A stretch of DNA of 64,000 nt from Candidatus Coatesiibacteriota bacterium (GCA_030602715.1 JAUVZD010000012.1:1-64000); one strand, 5' to 3'; counted from the stretch's first letter, positions 23,381 to 33,194 are shown. The notes: generated by a model from the letters alone, not told the origin. A program made the numbers and translations.

Positions 23381-24610
23381 TCACTCAAACCTCAGCGCCT
23401 CAATGGGGTGCAATCTCGCCGCCTTGTTTGCCGGATAGATGCCGAAAAGTATTCCAACCAGCACGGAGAAGGTAACCCCCAGAATGATAACCCAGGGCGG
23501 GGTGGAGACCGGCAGACCGATATTGACGGAGAGCAGTTTGACTACGCCGACGCCCAGAAGTATCCCCAAAATTCCCCCCACCAAGGACAGAGAAGCCGCC
23601 TCGGTGAGAAACTGAAAGAGGATATCCCGCCTCCGTGCCCCCAATGCCTTGCGGATGCCTATCTCCCGGGTGCGCTCGGTAACCGAGACCAGCATTATGT
23701 TCATTATCCCCACCCCACCGACCACCAGAGAGATACCCCCCACTCCTATCATCACCGCAAAGATCGCCCCGGTAAGGCTATGGAATAGGGAGAGCATCGC
23801 CTCCTGGGTTCGGATGGCGAAGTTATCCTCCTCGTCGGCTCTTAAGCCCCGCATTCGGCGCAACAGTTGGCGCACCTCCTCTATCGCCGGCTCAGGACTG
23901 CCCTCGCCGTAGGGCTTGACCATAAGCATCATAAACTGATTTAAGCCATATAGTTTCTTAAAGGTGGTGATGGGGATGCAGACTATGTTGTCCCGGCTCT
24001 GCCCGAAGACTGAACCCAACTTGTCCAGGGTGCCCACCACAGTGAAGGGCATGCCCTCAATCTTAACCCGTTTGTTGATGGGGTCGGTGTTACCGAAAAG
24101 CGTCTCTCTGGTCTCATAGCCCAACACGCAGATATAGCTGGTGGCAAGCTCGTCTGCGACGGTGACGAAACGCCCGGACTTGACCTCCATATCGTCCATA
24201 TTCTGTATCTCTTCATTGGTGCCCAACACAAAGAGATAGTTGGTGGTCCTACCCTTATAGCTTATTTTTTTCTGAGTTATAACCCTGGTAGCGACAAACT
24301 CCACATGGGGACAGTTCCTACGAATGGCATCAATATATTCCAGCTCCAGGTCCGGTCGGTTTCTCTGATCCCACCACTCCTCATCGCTGGTTATCATGGG
24401 ATTCATCTTGGAGACATAGAAGGTGTTGGAGCCCATAGAGGAGAGCAGGTTGGCAACATAGTCGTTCAACCCCAGAACCACGCTGATGAGCACCACCACG
24501 GTCATCACCCCGATGACGATGCCCAAGGTGGTCAGTATGGAGCGCATCTTGTTAGTCACAAGGGAGCGCAGAGCCATTATTACGCTCTCAATTAGTATTT
24601 TTGTGCCCAT
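23381..24610 (-). CDS. MacB/FtsX-type ABC transporter permease (first permease of the cluster)
   Basis: The 409-residue permease has an N-terminal helix (ILTTLGIVIGVMTVVVLI), the MacB_PCD periplasmic domain (about residues 45-270) and three C-terminal helices with TERTREIGIRKALGARRRDI. It follows the ATPase gene by 56 bases and so is the natural partner of the ATPase, adaptor and TolC encoded upstream. It is less similar to the other two permeases than they are to each other. The ribosome site is weak (AAGAG). Confidence 0.9.
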   Translation of the reverse strand: MGTKILIESVIMALRSLVTNKMRSILTTLGIVIGVMTVVVLISVVLGLNDYVANLLSSMGSNTFYVSKMNPMITSDEEWWDQRNRPDLELEYIDAIRRNCPHVEFVATRVITQKKISYKGRTTNYLFVLGTNEEIQNMDDMEVKSGRFVTVADELATSYICVLGYETRETLFGNTDPINKRVKIEGMPFTVVGTLDKLGSVFGQSRDNIVCIPITTFKKLYGLNQFMMLMVKPYGEGSPEPAIEEVRQLLRRMRGLRADEEDNFAIRTQEAMLSLFHSLTGAIFAVMIGVGGISLVVGGVGIMNIMLVSVTERTREIGIRKALGARRRDILFQFLTEAASLSLVGGILGILLGVGVVKLLSVNIGLPVSTPPWVIILGVTFSVLVGILFGIYPANKAARLHPIEALRFE

Positions 24611-24666
24611 CTCTTAATGGTGGTTTGAGCAGGTTTTGGCTTCAGACGAGGCTCAAAACCTCCCTA

Positions 24667-25389
24667 TCAGCTAAAGTTACGGCGGCTCTTGATCTCCTCA
24701 TCGGATTGAATCTGTCCGTCACGGAGCAGAACCAACCTTTTGGTGTGTTCGGCGATCTCCGGGTCGTGGGTTACTACTATGATAGTGTTTCCCTCCTCGT
24801 TCAGTCGGTCAAAGATAGCCATAATCTCGCCGCTGGTCTTGGTATCCAGGTTGCCGGTGGGCTCATCCGCTAAGATAATGGAGGGCTTGTTTATCAGTGC
24901 CCGGGCGATAGCCACCCGCTGGCGCTCCCCCCCGGATAGCTCGCTGGGTTTATGCTTGACCCGTTCCCCCATACCCACTGCGGTAAGCGTCTCCGTTGCC
25001 CTCTGCTTGCGCTCGTCCCGAGGCACGCCGGAGTATATCAGCGGAAGCTCTACATTTGCCAGGGCTGGAGAACGAGGGAGCAGATTATAAACCTGGAAGA
25101 CAAAGCCGATCTTAATGTTACGGATATGGGCAAGCTCATCCTCACTACAATCGCTTATCTCCCTTCCCTCAAATATGTAATTACCGCTGGTGGGGGTGTC
25201 CAGACATCCGATGATGTTCATCAGGGTGGATTTTCCCGAGCCGGACGGCCCCATAATGGCGATATAATCCCCCGACGAGACCCGCATGGTTAAATCCACC
25301 AGGGCTTTGACCTGATGAGCCTTCCCCATATCGTATGTCTTGTCTATCCCCTCAAGGACGATAAGGGCGCCGTCGCCGGAGACGTTCAT
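24667..25389 (-). CDS. ABC transporter ATPase, MacB/LolD type
   Basis: The 240-residue ATPase has Walker [10 protein letters not shown] (residues 47-55), a Q-loop, the signature [15 protein letters not shown], Walker [13 protein letters not shown] and the switch His in VVTHDPE. This is the LolD/MacB/FtsE class that energises FtsX-type permeases. It is the only ATPase in a cluster with three permeases. The ATG overlaps the end of the adaptor gene, showing translational coupling. Confidence 0.95.
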   Translation of the reverse strand: MNVSGDGALIVLEGIDKTYDMGKAHQVKALVDLTMRVSSGDYIAIMGPSGSGKSTLMNIIGCLDTPTSGNYIFEGREISDCSEDELAHIRNIKIGFVFQVYNLLPRSPALANVELPLIYSGVPRDERKQRATETLTAVGMGERVKHKPSELSGGERQRVAIARALINKPSIILADEPTGNLDTKTSGEIMAIFDRLNEEGNTIIVVTHDPEIAEHTKRLVLLRDGQIQSDEEIKSRRNFS

Positions 25390-25390
25390 C

Positions 25391-26674
25391 TCAGTCCCCC
25401 TCCTCCACTATCCTCTCCACTACCTTTACACTATCCCCCCGCTCCAACTTCCGCAGGGCTTTATAGGAACCGGTGATGATTGTATCCCCCTCGTTCAAGC
25501 CGGCGACTACCTCAAAGTTCTGCTCATCGGAGATACCGGTGGTCACCGGCACAAAGACCGCCTTATCGTCCTCAACCATAAAGACCCCCTCCACCAGTTT
25601 TTCATCCTCCACTTTCAGAGTGCCCTTCTTCTTCATCTCCTCAATATCCTCCCGGGTCAGATCGGGGTCACGGCGGACGACCGACTGGATGGGCACTTGG
25701 AGACAGTCCTCTTTGGTGGCGGTGATGATATCCACGGTGGCGGACATCCCTGAGCGTAGCTCCTCCGGGGCATCCTCCAGCAGGACGGTTACGATGAAGT
25801 TGGTGGCTTCATCGGTGCTTAGAGACCCCACCGCGGAGACATTGGGGGTGTTGGCTATCTCCATCACGGTGCCTTTGAAGACCTGGTCCGAGAAGGCATC
25901 CACCTCAATCCTGGCTTCCTGACCCACCTTCACCCTGACCACATCCACCTCATCTATCTCCGCCTCCACCTCCATAACCCCCATATTGGATACCTCCAGA
26001 AGCACCGTGCCGGCGATATTCATGGTGCCGGGCACAGCCACCTCCCCCTCCTCAATGTTTATCCTGGCGACGATGCCGTCTATGGGGGAGGTATAGCGGG
26101 TCTTGGAGTAGGCGTCCCGGGCGGCGACCAGTGTCGCCTGTGCCTGGGAGTAAGCTGCCAGAGCGGAGGTGTAGTTGCTCTCCAGCATCTTGTAGGCGGT
26201 GGTTGCCATATCAAACTCCGCATCGGAGATGAGACCTTCTTTATAAAGGGATTCCTGCCTGCGATAGACATCCCGCCCCTCATCCAACTGCCTTTTTGCC
26301 AGGTCCAGGGCGGAGGAAGCCTGCTGAAGGGCGGCTTCGGCTCTGCGCAGGTCCTGATAATACTGGGTATCGTCCAGCCGCAGAAGGAGCTGACCTGCAG
26401 AGACTGACTCCCCCTCCTCAACCGCCACCTCCACCACCTCGCCGATCACATAGGCGGATATATCCACCGAGGAGGTGGGCTGAACCTTACCCGGACCGCT
26501 GACGATGGAGACCAGCTTGCCCCGGTTGACCTCCCCCTGCACCACCTTCACGCTCTTGTCCGAGGAACGGAGGAAGTTGAAGAGGATGAGTGCGACGACA
26601 ATCCCCCCTATGATGGAGGCGATGATTATCCGCTTCTTCTTCTTGGACATTTTCTTTCTTTCTTTCTTTGCCAT
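25391..26674 (-). CDS. MacA/HlyD-type periplasmic adaptor
   Basis: The 427-residue protein has a Lys-rich cytoplasmic start, one transmembrane helix (about residues 13-30), a split lipoyl-like domain ([22 protein letters not shown] and [20 protein letters not shown]), a long alpha-helical hairpin between them, and beta-barrel domains behind. It links the inner-membrane permease to TolC. A charged Glu/Lys stretch near residues 345-360 interrupts the C-terminal domain. GAGGTAG precedes the ATG. Confidence 0.92.
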   Translation of the reverse strand: MAKKERKKMSKKKKRIIIASIIGGIVVALILFNFLRSSDKSVKVVQGEVNRGKLVSIVSGPGKVQPTSSVDISAYVIGEVVEVAVEEGESVSAGQLLLRLDDTQYYQDLRRAEAALQQASSALDLAKRQLDEGRDVYRRQESLYKEGLISDAEFDMATTAYKMLESNYTSALAAYSQAQATLVAARDAYSKTRYTSPIDGIVARINIEEGEVAVPGTMNIAGTVLLEVSNMGVMEVEAEIDEVDVVRVKVGQEARIEVDAFSDQVFKGTVMEIANTPNVSAVGSLSTDEATNFIVTVLLEDAPEELRSGMSATVDIITATKEDCLQVPIQSVVRRDPDLTREDIEEMKKKGTLKVEDEKLVEGVFMVEDDKAVFVPVTTGISDEQNFEVVAGLNEGDTIITGSYKALRKLERGDSVKVVERIVEEGD

Positions 26675-26744
26675 AGCTTGCTACCTCAGGTATATGAAGA
26701 TTGAGTGTTTTCTATATTCAAATAATGCCAGTCATCAAAAACAT

Positions 26745-28109
26745 CTAGGGGAGACTTAAAGTCCCCACAGCCCGCTCAAGCTCAATTGCCGCCATCTGAT
26801 AGTCATAGACCGCACTGATGTAGTCTCCGTTTGCCTTGGAGTAGGTAGCTTGGGCGTCGGTCAGTTCAATGATAGAGCCGGCTTCCAGCTCATAACGCCT
26901 CTCGGCAAGTTCCAGTTCCAAACTGGCTTGCACCATAGCTCGCTTTGCCACCACCGTCCGCTCGGAAGCCTCCTGGGCGGAAAGATACGCCGAGCGCACC
27001 TCCAGGCTGATGCTCTCGTCGCTCTGCTGTTGTTTAATCTCCGCCAGCTTCTTCGCCGCCCGGGCTCTGGCGATTGCGGATTCGGTGGACAGTCCGTCAA
27101 AGAGATTCAGGCTTATCTGCACTCCGATGCTGTAGCCGTCGTTGTCGCCCCAATCCCCGAAGTCCAAGGTGTCGTCACTCCAGTAGTAACTGCTAACTCC
27201 GGAAAGGTGGGGGAGTTTTCCGCTGATTGAAGCCCACTTTGAGTAGTCAGCGGCAGCGAGCTCCTTCTCAACGCTCAAAATCTCCTTGCGATTCATCAGG
27301 GCACACTGCAGGCACTCCTCATACTCCAGCGTCTCCAGTGGGAAGTCAACCACATCCTGCAAGGTGACGGAGGAGTCCACCGGCAAGCCGATGAGGTAGC
27401 AAAGGTTCATCTTGGTCACCTCAAAGGCGTTACGGGCGGAGATCAGTATCAGCATGGCGTCGGCTTCAGCGGTCTGAGCGGTGAGGACATCAATCTGGGA
27501 TACCCCCCCGAGCTCATACATCTTCTCCGCCAAATCCAGATGGCGGCTTGCGGCTTGGTGGACATACTCGGCGGAAGAGAGCATCTTCTCCGCTTGAAGG
27601 ATGGCAAAATAGGCTCTGCTCACCTCCACGGCCAGCTTCTCTCGCTCAATCTCATATCCCAGCTCGACGGCTTTGTAGCTCGCCCTACTGGCAAGGAGGG
27701 AGAACCAACTCAGGGGGGAGATGAGCGGAACGGTTACAGTGGCATCAAAACGATACACGTTTTGCACCCCTCCACCGAAATCAAACAGGTCGCCGAAGCC
27801 CCCGAAGCCCAGTGTGCCATACGATGTTCCCCAACTGCGATTGAAGTTCCCGCCCAGCGAGACTATGGGCAGAAGCCCACCCCAGCCGGCTAACTTATCC
27901 GCGGAAGCCGAGCTTTTCTGATACTGCGCAAGGGCCAGGTTGGGAGGGTGCTTGAGAGCCATCTCTATACACCGACCAAGGGAAAGGTAAATGGCTTCTT
28001 CCTCTACCTGCGACGGCGACACCTCCTGTGCGTGCGCAGAGGGAAGTGCCAAAGCAAAAAGTGGCAGAACACAGAGCAGATACCAGCGCTTAAGCCGCGA
28101 TAAATCCAC
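26745..28109 (-). CDS. TolC-family outer-membrane efflux protein
   Basis: The 454-residue protein has a signal peptide (to about residue 28) and two repeats of the TolC fold: a long helical pair, the SLGRCIEMALKHPP start, and LNLFDGLSTESAIARARAAKK in the second half. It forms the outer-membrane channel for the adaptor and permease encoded downstream. The start is GTG 28109 with GGAGGT upstream; it overlaps the Yip1 gene end by 20 bases. Confidence 0.93.
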   Translation of the reverse strand: MDLSRLKRWYLLCVLPLFALALPSAHAQEVSPSQVEEEAIYLSLGRCIEMALKHPPNLALAQYQKSSASADKLAGWGGLLPIVSLGGNFNRSWGTSYGTLGFGGFGDLFDFGGGVQNVYRFDATVTVPLISPLSWFSLLASRASYKAVELGYEIEREKLAVEVSRAYFAILQAEKMLSSAEYVHQAASRHLDLAEKMYELGGVSQIDVLTAQTAEADAMLILISARNAFEVTKMNLCYLIGLPVDSSVTLQDVVDFPLETLEYEECLQCALMNRKEILSVEKELAAADYSKWASISGKLPHLSGVSSYYWSDDTLDFGDWGDNDGYSIGVQISLNLFDGLSTESAIARARAAKKLAEIKQQQSDESISLEVRSAYLSAQEASERTVVAKRAMVQASLELELAERRYELEAGSIIELTDAQATYSKANGDYISAVYDYQMAAIELERAVGTLSLP

Positions 28110-28797
28110 TAAAGACCTCCGAGATGACGATGGAGACCGCTATCCAGATTCCCCACAGGGTGAAGACCAGTCCGTAGCCCTTATTTCTGGAGAGGCTCAT
28201 GGTGATAGATACCCCTATGGACATGAGCACCAAAGCCCAGATCTGGAATACATCAAAATGACCGAGGATTTTATAGATGATTTGCAAAAATCCCCCGGCA
28301 TCAGCCATATCCGCCGGCAACACCTTGGACAGATTCAATCCAGCCATAATATCCCTCTTGAGTAGCACCAGAATCGTATTGACTATCGCCCCGAAGACGA
28401 ATACCAGGTTGGAGTATGAGACCACCGCCAGCCCCCGCTTGAAGGTCCCGTCTCCGCCCAACATGTTGGAGCCGAGATAAAGGAACAACGCCTGCATAAG
28501 GATGAGCAGCAGGAAGACCAGCGGACGGGAGGCGAGCTCAATGGTCATCCGAACCGGGCTCTCCAAGGATTGATACGCTCCGACAGCTTGTTCCTCGTTC
28601 AGTCTGCCGTCCTCAACCATCTGGTCAAAAACTTCATACTGGATATCAGTGTAGATGGGATAGACTACGGCGAATGCCGCCAGCGAGAAGACGGCTACCA
28701 CCAGGAAGGGTATAAACCAATCCGGCTTCTCCTGCAGATGAGCGAAGAGCTCACCGGGGGCGCAGAAAAGATTGAGGATTCGTTTTAAAGGATTCAT
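28090..28797 (-). CDS. Yip1-domain membrane protein
   Basis: The 235-residue integral membrane protein has five to six hydrophobic helices. Its opening MNPLKRILNLFCAPGELFAHLQEKPDWFIPF is typical of bacterial Yip1-family proteins. The function of bacterial Yip1 proteins is not established. ATG 28797 is chosen for the AAGGAG before it. It is the first gene of the export operon, and the overlap with tolC suggests a shared role in the pump. Confidence 0.85.
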   Translation of the reverse strand: MNPLKRILNLFCAPGELFAHLQEKPDWFIPFLVVAVFSLAAFAVVYPIYTDIQYEVFDQMVEDGRLNEEQAVGAYQSLESPVRMTIELASRPLVFLLLILMQALFLYLGSNMLGGDGTFKRGLAVVSYSNLVFVFGAIVNTILVLLKRDIMAGLNLSKVLPADMADAGGFLQIIYKILGHFDVFQIWALVLMSIGVSITMSLSRNKGYGLVFTLWGIWIAVSIVISEVFSGFIAA

Positions 28798-28862
28798 GGA
28801 AAGCTCCTTTTTCCCCCCTCTACAAAAAATTGAGGTAAGATATCCTGATGAAATTAAACATG

Positions 28863-28891
28863 AAAATATCAACGGGAGAATTACCTGTCAA
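28863..28891 (-). promoter_or_regulatory. Promoter of the export operon
   Basis: Perfect TTGACA (28891-28886), 17-bp spacer, TATTTT (28868-28863) on the minus strand, 66 bases before the Yip1 start. Confidence 0.7.
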
Positions 28892-29190
28892 GCCAAATCG
28901 GAAAGTATCGGGGGTACTGTGAGCCCAGAGATATACCCCCACCCAAATAAGACGAAAAAAACTCCACCAGGTTTCAGGTGTAGGCGGGAAATTGGGCATT
29001 TGAAATCAAAAAACCGACCCGGCGGAGGTCGGCTTTTGTTATGAATTCAACAAATTTTTCGCTTTTTGAAAACAACACCTCAATCACCCCCGGCTTCATA
29101 TTACAACTTCGGCGGGTAACGTCCGCCTTAAGACGACCCGCCAAATTATCGGACATCATGGCTGTGGTTCACAAGCCCACTTTCATGGAG
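28892..29190. other. Intergenic stretch between the HemW-like gene and the export operon
   Basis: Apart from the hairpin at 29008-29036 I see no gene here. A 61-codon minus-strand frame near 28974-29159 lacks a ribosome site and a recognisable product. Confidence 0.5.
29008..29036 (-). terminator. Terminator downstream of the HemW-like gene
   Basis: CCGACC/GGTCGG stem with a seven-base loop. On the minus strand it ends in TTTTTT; on the plus strand in TTTT, so it may work both ways. Confidence 0.65.
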
Positions 29191-30441
29191 TCAAATACCA
29201 TATCTCAGACAATATTCCCTCAGGCGGTTTAGAGCGGAGAAGAACTCCCGCATCATCCGGCTCACCACCATCATCCCCCCGGCGGTGACCCGGAGTTCCT
29301 CACCGTCGCACTCCACCACACCCAAGAACTGCAAAAGACCGACCAGGCTCTGAATTCCATTGGACGGTGAGTCTCCAAAGCGACGGGGGAAGCCATCACC
29401 CCTTATACCCATACCGAATAGGGTGGTAAGCAGACGATAGCGGGAAGCCTCCGAGCGGGAAAGCCCCCTAAACAGCGCCACGGGAAGCCCACCCTTTTCC
29501 AACATATGGCTATACCTGTCCAGTGAAAAAGTATTGGCATAGAGACCACCCCCAAAGAAACCCACCGCCCCGCAGCCGACAGCGATATAGTCCCCGTAGT
29601 CCACTATATATTCGTCTATCATCATCCTCCCCCGGGAGAAGCACCAGGCGGTTGAGGGCTGATAGCCCCCGTCATACATCTCCTCCAGTATCATTTTATA
29701 AAAAAGCCCCTCACAACGATTATCTGGTTTGAGCGAGGGCGGTAAGGGGTCTCCACGATTGAGCGGAGGCATAAGTGGATAGAATGTGACCTGGTCCACC
29801 TCCAACTCCCTCACCATGGCAATGTCGTTTCTAAACACTTCCGGGGGCTGGTCAGGGAGGTTGTAGAGTATGTCTATGTTGAGGGTCTCAAAGTTCCCCT
29901 GGGCTAGTCGCACCTTCTCCTGTGCCTCAACGCCGGTGTGGGAGGTGCGCCCCATCGCTTTGAGGAGTCTGTCATTGAAACTCTGAACCCCGACCGAGAG
30001 CCTCCCCACCCCAAGTTCCTTGAGCAAGGCGATATTTTTTGAGGTGATGTCGGAGGGGTTGGTCTCAAGCGATATCACCGCTCCACCGAGACGGGACTTG
30101 AGATGGGAAAGGAGGCTTGCCAGCTCATCCATCATCACTGTGGGGGTCCCCCCACCCAAATAGATGTGGGCGAAACGAAACCCCCTATCCAGATAGAGGT
30201 CTATCTCGGTTCTCAGATTGCGGAAATACCGTCTGGCTATATCCTCATGGAATTGATAGCGGTGGAAGGAACAATAAAGGCAGGGTTGTCGGCAGAAAGG
30301 AATGTGGATGTAAAGAGCGGATTCACCCTTTGAGGGGGTTAGAAAGTGGTCGTCCTGGCATCTCTTGAGGGAGGTGAACTTCCTTCCCTCCAGGCGGACC
30401 AAACCGCCCGCCAACCGGGAAAGCCAAGATAAGCCCTTCAT
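29191..30441 (-). CDS. HemW/HemN-like radical SAM protein
   Basis: The 416-residue protein has the oxygen-independent coproporphyrinogen oxidase-like pattern. IHIPFCRQPCLYCSF gives the CX3CX2C motif (C50, C54, C57), YLGGGTPT is the SAM motif, and SLETNPSDIT, GVGRLSVGVQSF and IDILYNLPDQ are family blocks. HemN-family members make porphyrin precursors, while HemW acts as a haem chaperone. The extra Cys of true HemN (CX3CX2CXC) is Ser-Phe here, so a HemW-like or other radical SAM role is more likely. It is the last gene of a five-gene operon with an ECF sigma factor. Confidence 0.85.
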   Translation of the reverse strand: MKGLSWLSRLAGGLVRLEGRKFTSLKRCQDDHFLTPSKGESALYIHIPFCRQPCLYCSFHRYQFHEDIARRYFRNLRTEIDLYLDRGFRFAHIYLGGGTPTVMMDELASLLSHLKSRLGGAVISLETNPSDITSKNIALLKELGVGRLSVGVQSFNDRLLKAMGRTSHTGVEAQEKVRLAQGNFETLNIDILYNLPDQPPEVFRNDIAMVRELEVDQVTFYPLMPPLNRGDPLPPSLKPDNRCEGLFYKMILEEMYDGGYQPSTAWCFSRGRMMIDEYIVDYGDYIAVGCGAVGFFGGGLYANTFSLDRYSHMLEKGGLPVALFRGLSRSEASRYRLLTTLFGMGIRGDGFPRRFGDSPSNGIQSLVGLLQFLGVVECDGEELRVTAGGMMVVSRMMREFFSALNRLREYCLRYGI

Positions 30442-30484
30442 CCCACCAACTCCACAACTATGTTATATATGTTATACATCTCCC

Positions 30485-30766
30485 CTACTTATTCAGTGGA
30501 TTCTCATCATATGCATCCAAGTCAGCGACGACCTGGTCCAGGAGTGCAGGCGGTTTCTCTCTTCTCTCAGCGTACCATCTATGTATCTCCTGGCAGATTT
30601 TTTTCTTGTGGGACATCTCCAGGCAACGTCCACAACAATCTACGCAGACGGCAATTTCCGGGCAGGTCCGCTCAAACTCCTCCGCAGCCAGCTCTATATT
30701 CAGCTCTCTGGTGACAAACTCAAACCACTTTGATCCACACACAAAATAAGACGACATCTTTATCAC
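30485..30766 (-). CDS. Cysteine-rich protein, probable anti-sigma factor
   Basis: The 93-residue soluble protein has a cluster CPEIAVCVDCCGRCLEM...KKIC with a His nearby. It could bind zinc as in ZAS-type anti-sigma factors, although the H-x3-C-x2-C core is not exact. Its GTG start overlaps the sigma factor stop in GTGA, the usual coupling of sigma and anti-sigma genes. The assignment rests on position and the Cys cluster. Confidence 0.5.
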   Translation of the reverse strand: MIKMSSYFVCGSKWFEFVTRELNIELAAEEFERTCPEIAVCVDCCGRCLEMSHKKKICQEIHRWYAERREKPPALLDQVVADLDAYDENPLNK

Positions 30767-31398
30767 CCCTTTACATTCAACATGCCTGTCTTTTTAGCGA
30801 ACTCATACAGTTTCTTGCGCAGAAGCCCTCGTCCACGGGATATGCGGGAACGGACCGTCCCTATGGGCACATCCATAACGTCCGTAATCTCCTGGTAAGT
30901 CAAATCCTCCAGGTCGGCAAGGATAACCGCCTCCCTAAACACCTCCGGAATCTCCGCCAGGGCTTGGGTTATCTCATCACCCAAATAATCCAGCCTGGCG
31001 CTGTCCCCTCCCTTCAACTGCTGTGGAGGTTTGCTTCTATTCTCCCCGCCGGGTCCCCCCAAAGGGGATTCGGTGAAACCGGAGGGGGTAAAAGACTCCA
31101 CCTCATCAACATCTACCTGCCTGGGAAGGCGGGAAAGCCGACGATATTCGTTAATAAAAGTGTTCCTTAGTATTTTAAACATCCAAGCCTTGCAATTTGT
31201 TCCTGGTTGGTATAGATGGAAGAAGCGATAGGCACGCAAGACGGCATCCTGCACCAAATCCTGCGCCCGGCTCTCATTGTGGGTCAGATGGTAAGCCAGA
31301 TTGTAGAGCGCACCCAGATGGGTCAAGGCTTCCTCTTCAAATAAGGCTCGCTTCTCCTCTATATCTTTCTTTGAATGGTCTTTTTTGCCCTCGGGCAT
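30763..31398 (-). CDS. ECF-type RNA polymerase sigma factor
   Basis: The 211-residue protein contains sigma region 2 (YNLAYHLTHNESRAQDLVQDAVLRAY to AWMFKILRNTFINEYRR) and region 4 (ALAEIPEVFREAVILADLEDLTYQEI to GTVRSRISRGRGLL), without regions 1 and 3. The linker between them is unusually long (about 55 residues, Pro/Gly/Ser-rich). It should direct transcription of a stress or envelope regulon. It lies within an operon and not at its head. Confidence 0.92.
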   Translation of the reverse strand: MPEGKKDHSKKDIEEKRALFEEEALTHLGALYNLAYHLTHNESRAQDLVQDAVLRAYRFFHLYQPGTNCKAWMFKILRNTFINEYRRLSRLPRQVDVDEVESFTPSGFTESPLGGPGGENRSKPPQQLKGGDSARLDYLGDEITQALAEIPEVFREAVILADLEDLTYQEITDVMDVPIGTVRSRISRGRGLLRKKLYEFAKKTGMLNVKG

Positions 31399-31430
31399 AA
31401 TCTATTAATCAGTTGGTTGCCTGCTAAAGC

Positions 31431-32066
31431 TCAATCCTTCACCTTAAAGAAGGGGTTATTTGCCATCTCGTGACCGATGGTGGTGGGAGGACCATGACCG
31501 GGATAGACCCTGGTATCTGCGGGCAGGCGGAAGAGCTTCTCGGTAACTGAGCGCCTGAGCTCCTCCCAGTCTCCGCCGGGAAGGTCATCTCTACCCACGC
31601 CCTCAAAGAAGAGGGTATCACCGGAGAACAGCACACCTTGACGATAAAGGCAGATCCCCCCGGGTGAGTGACCCGGGGTATAGATTATCTTTAAGTTGAT
31701 CCCCCCACAACAGATATACTCTCCTTCATCAACCAAAATATATTTGCTGGGCACCTTGAAGTCAATATCCATATCCGGAATAAACTGGTCCCAGGCGACG
31801 GCGAACATGAACTCGTCTGCGGGATGGATGGCTACTCCGGAGCCGGTAGCCTCCACCACCTCATAGTCAGCCAATATGTGGTCAATGTGACCGTGCGTGT
31901 TAACTACCAGGTCTATCTGCAACTTCAGCTCAGAGATGCGCTCAACAATCCTCTCGCCTTCCCCACCGGGGTCAATCACCACCCCCATCCGGCTCTCCCG
32001 CTCATAGACCAGGTAACAATTGGTGGACATAGGACCCACTACCAGAGTATCTACACAAAGGGTCAT
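31431..32066 (-). CDS. Metallo-beta-lactamase fold hydrolase (glyoxalase II-like)
   Basis: The 211-residue enzyme has the metal motif THGHIDH (H58, H60, D62, H63), the downstream His in YTPGHSPGG, the bridging Asp in LFSGDTLF and a final PGHG. Small proteins of this type hydrolyse thioesters such as S-lactoylglutathione, or related substrates. The substrate is not known here. The start is ATG after GGGGG. Nine bases separate it from the PQQ-repeat gene. Confidence 0.9.
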   Translation of the reverse strand: MTLCVDTLVVGPMSTNCYLVYERESRMGVVIDPGGEGERIVERISELKLQIDLVVNTHGHIDHILADYEVVEATGSGVAIHPADEFMFAVAWDQFIPDMDIDFKVPSKYILVDEGEYICCGGINLKIIYTPGHSPGGICLYRQGVLFSGDTLFFEGVGRDDLPGGDWEELRRSVTEKLFRLPADTRVYPGHGPPTTIGHEMANNPFFKVKD

Positions 32067-32075
32067 CCAGCCCCC

Positions 32076-33194
32076 TCATCTGATGCCGTAGACCACGCCG
32101 TCGGTGGTGGCGACGAAGAGCATATCCGCCGAGAGGGCGACACTGGTGCTTATCTCCTCGCCCAGCTCCAAGCTCCATAGCTCCCTTCCGCTTGCCAGGT
32201 CCAGGGCATAGAGATTGCCGTCGTTTGAGCCGACATACACCCGGTTTGCTACGATGGCAGGGCTGGCGTCAACCGCTCGCCCGGTCACCACCCGCCAGAC
32301 CTCTCCACCGCTCTCCGCACTGAGGGCATAGACCGCCCCATCCCAACATCCGAAGACCACCACCCCGGAGGCGAGAGCCGGCGAGGAATCCACCGCTTTG
32401 CCGGCGGTAAACCGCCACACCTCCGTCCCGCTTTCCGCCTCCAGGCAGTGCAGTGAGCCGTCCATCCCTCCCACGAAGAGGTAGCCCCCGACCACCGCCG
32501 GGCTGGAGTTTATCCCCTCAAAGACCCTCTTTCTCCACAAAAGCTCCCCGCTCTCCGCATCCAGGGAGTAGATCAAGCCGGCGGTGTCGGTGAAATAGAC
32601 CGCTCCGTCGTAGTAGGCGGGGCTGGACCAGATGCCCGAGATGGTGGTGAACTGCCAGATGAGCTTACCGCTGTCCGCCGAAAGGGCATAGAGGCTGGTG
32701 TCGTAGCTTCCAAAATAGACCATATTTTCTCCCACCACCGGACTTGCAACCACACCCTTCATAGTGGGAAACTTCCAGTTAAGCTCTCCGCTATAGGCGT
32801 TAAAGGAATACATACATCCGTCCATAGAGCCGACGAAGACCGACTCATTGGAGAGGGCGGGACTGGAGATGATATCCCCCTCGGTGGGAGAGGAAAAGAT
32901 GAGCGAGCCGTCGCCCGCATCCAGAGCGTAGAGGTGGTTGTCAAAACAACCGAGATAAATTATACCGTCACCGCAAGATGGTGATGAAAACACCTTGCCG
33001 GGAAGCTCCATCTGCCAGACCACAGTCCCCGAAAGGGGAGCTTTCAGTATCTGGTCGGACCCGCTCCTGCTGACATTGTAGCGGAAGTGGGACCAATCGG
33101 GGTAGCGGGGAACGCAGGAGCAAACAACAATGATAGTCCCCAAGATGAGGACCCAGGCGACTCTTTTGTAGAGAACCCTCTCTTTATTTCTCAT
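32076..33194 (-). CDS. PQQ-repeat beta-propeller lipoprotein (BamB-like)
   Basis: The 372-residue protein has a lipoprotein signal (Cys27 in VVCSC) and about seven propeller repeats of the form SSPAVVGGYLFVGGMDGSLHCLEAESG-x-E-x-W (each repeat contains an Ala/Leu-Asp-x-x-SG-x-x-x-W pattern). This is the PQQ_2/BamB fold, typically a protein-interaction scaffold in the envelope; quinoprotein catalytic residues are not evident. It heads an operon with the hydrolase, sigma factor, probable anti-sigma factor and HemW-like gene. GGGGAGG precedes the ATG. Confidence 0.88.
   Translation of the reverse strand: MRNKERVLYKRVAWVLILGTIIVVCSCVPRYPDWSHFRYNVSRSGSDQILKAPLSGTVVWQMELPGKVFSSPSCGDGIIYLGCFDNHLYALDAGDGSLIFSSPTEGDIISSPALSNESVFVGSMDGCMYSFNAYSGELNWKFPTMKGVVASPVVGENMVYFGSYDTSLYALSADSGKLIWQFTTISGIWSSPAYYDGAVYFTDTAGLIYSLDAESGELLWRKRVFEGINSSPAVVGGYLFVGGMDGSLHCLEAESGTEVWRFTAGKAVDSSPALASGVVVFGCWDGAVYALSAESGGEVWRVVTGRAVDASPAIVANRVYVGSNDGNLYALDLASGRELWSLELGEEISTSVALSADMLFVATTDGVVYGIR

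Noticed and set aside
28974..29159. 61-codon minus-strand frame as a gene
   Set aside because: It crosses the terminator hairpin, lacks a ribosome site and has no recognisable pattern.
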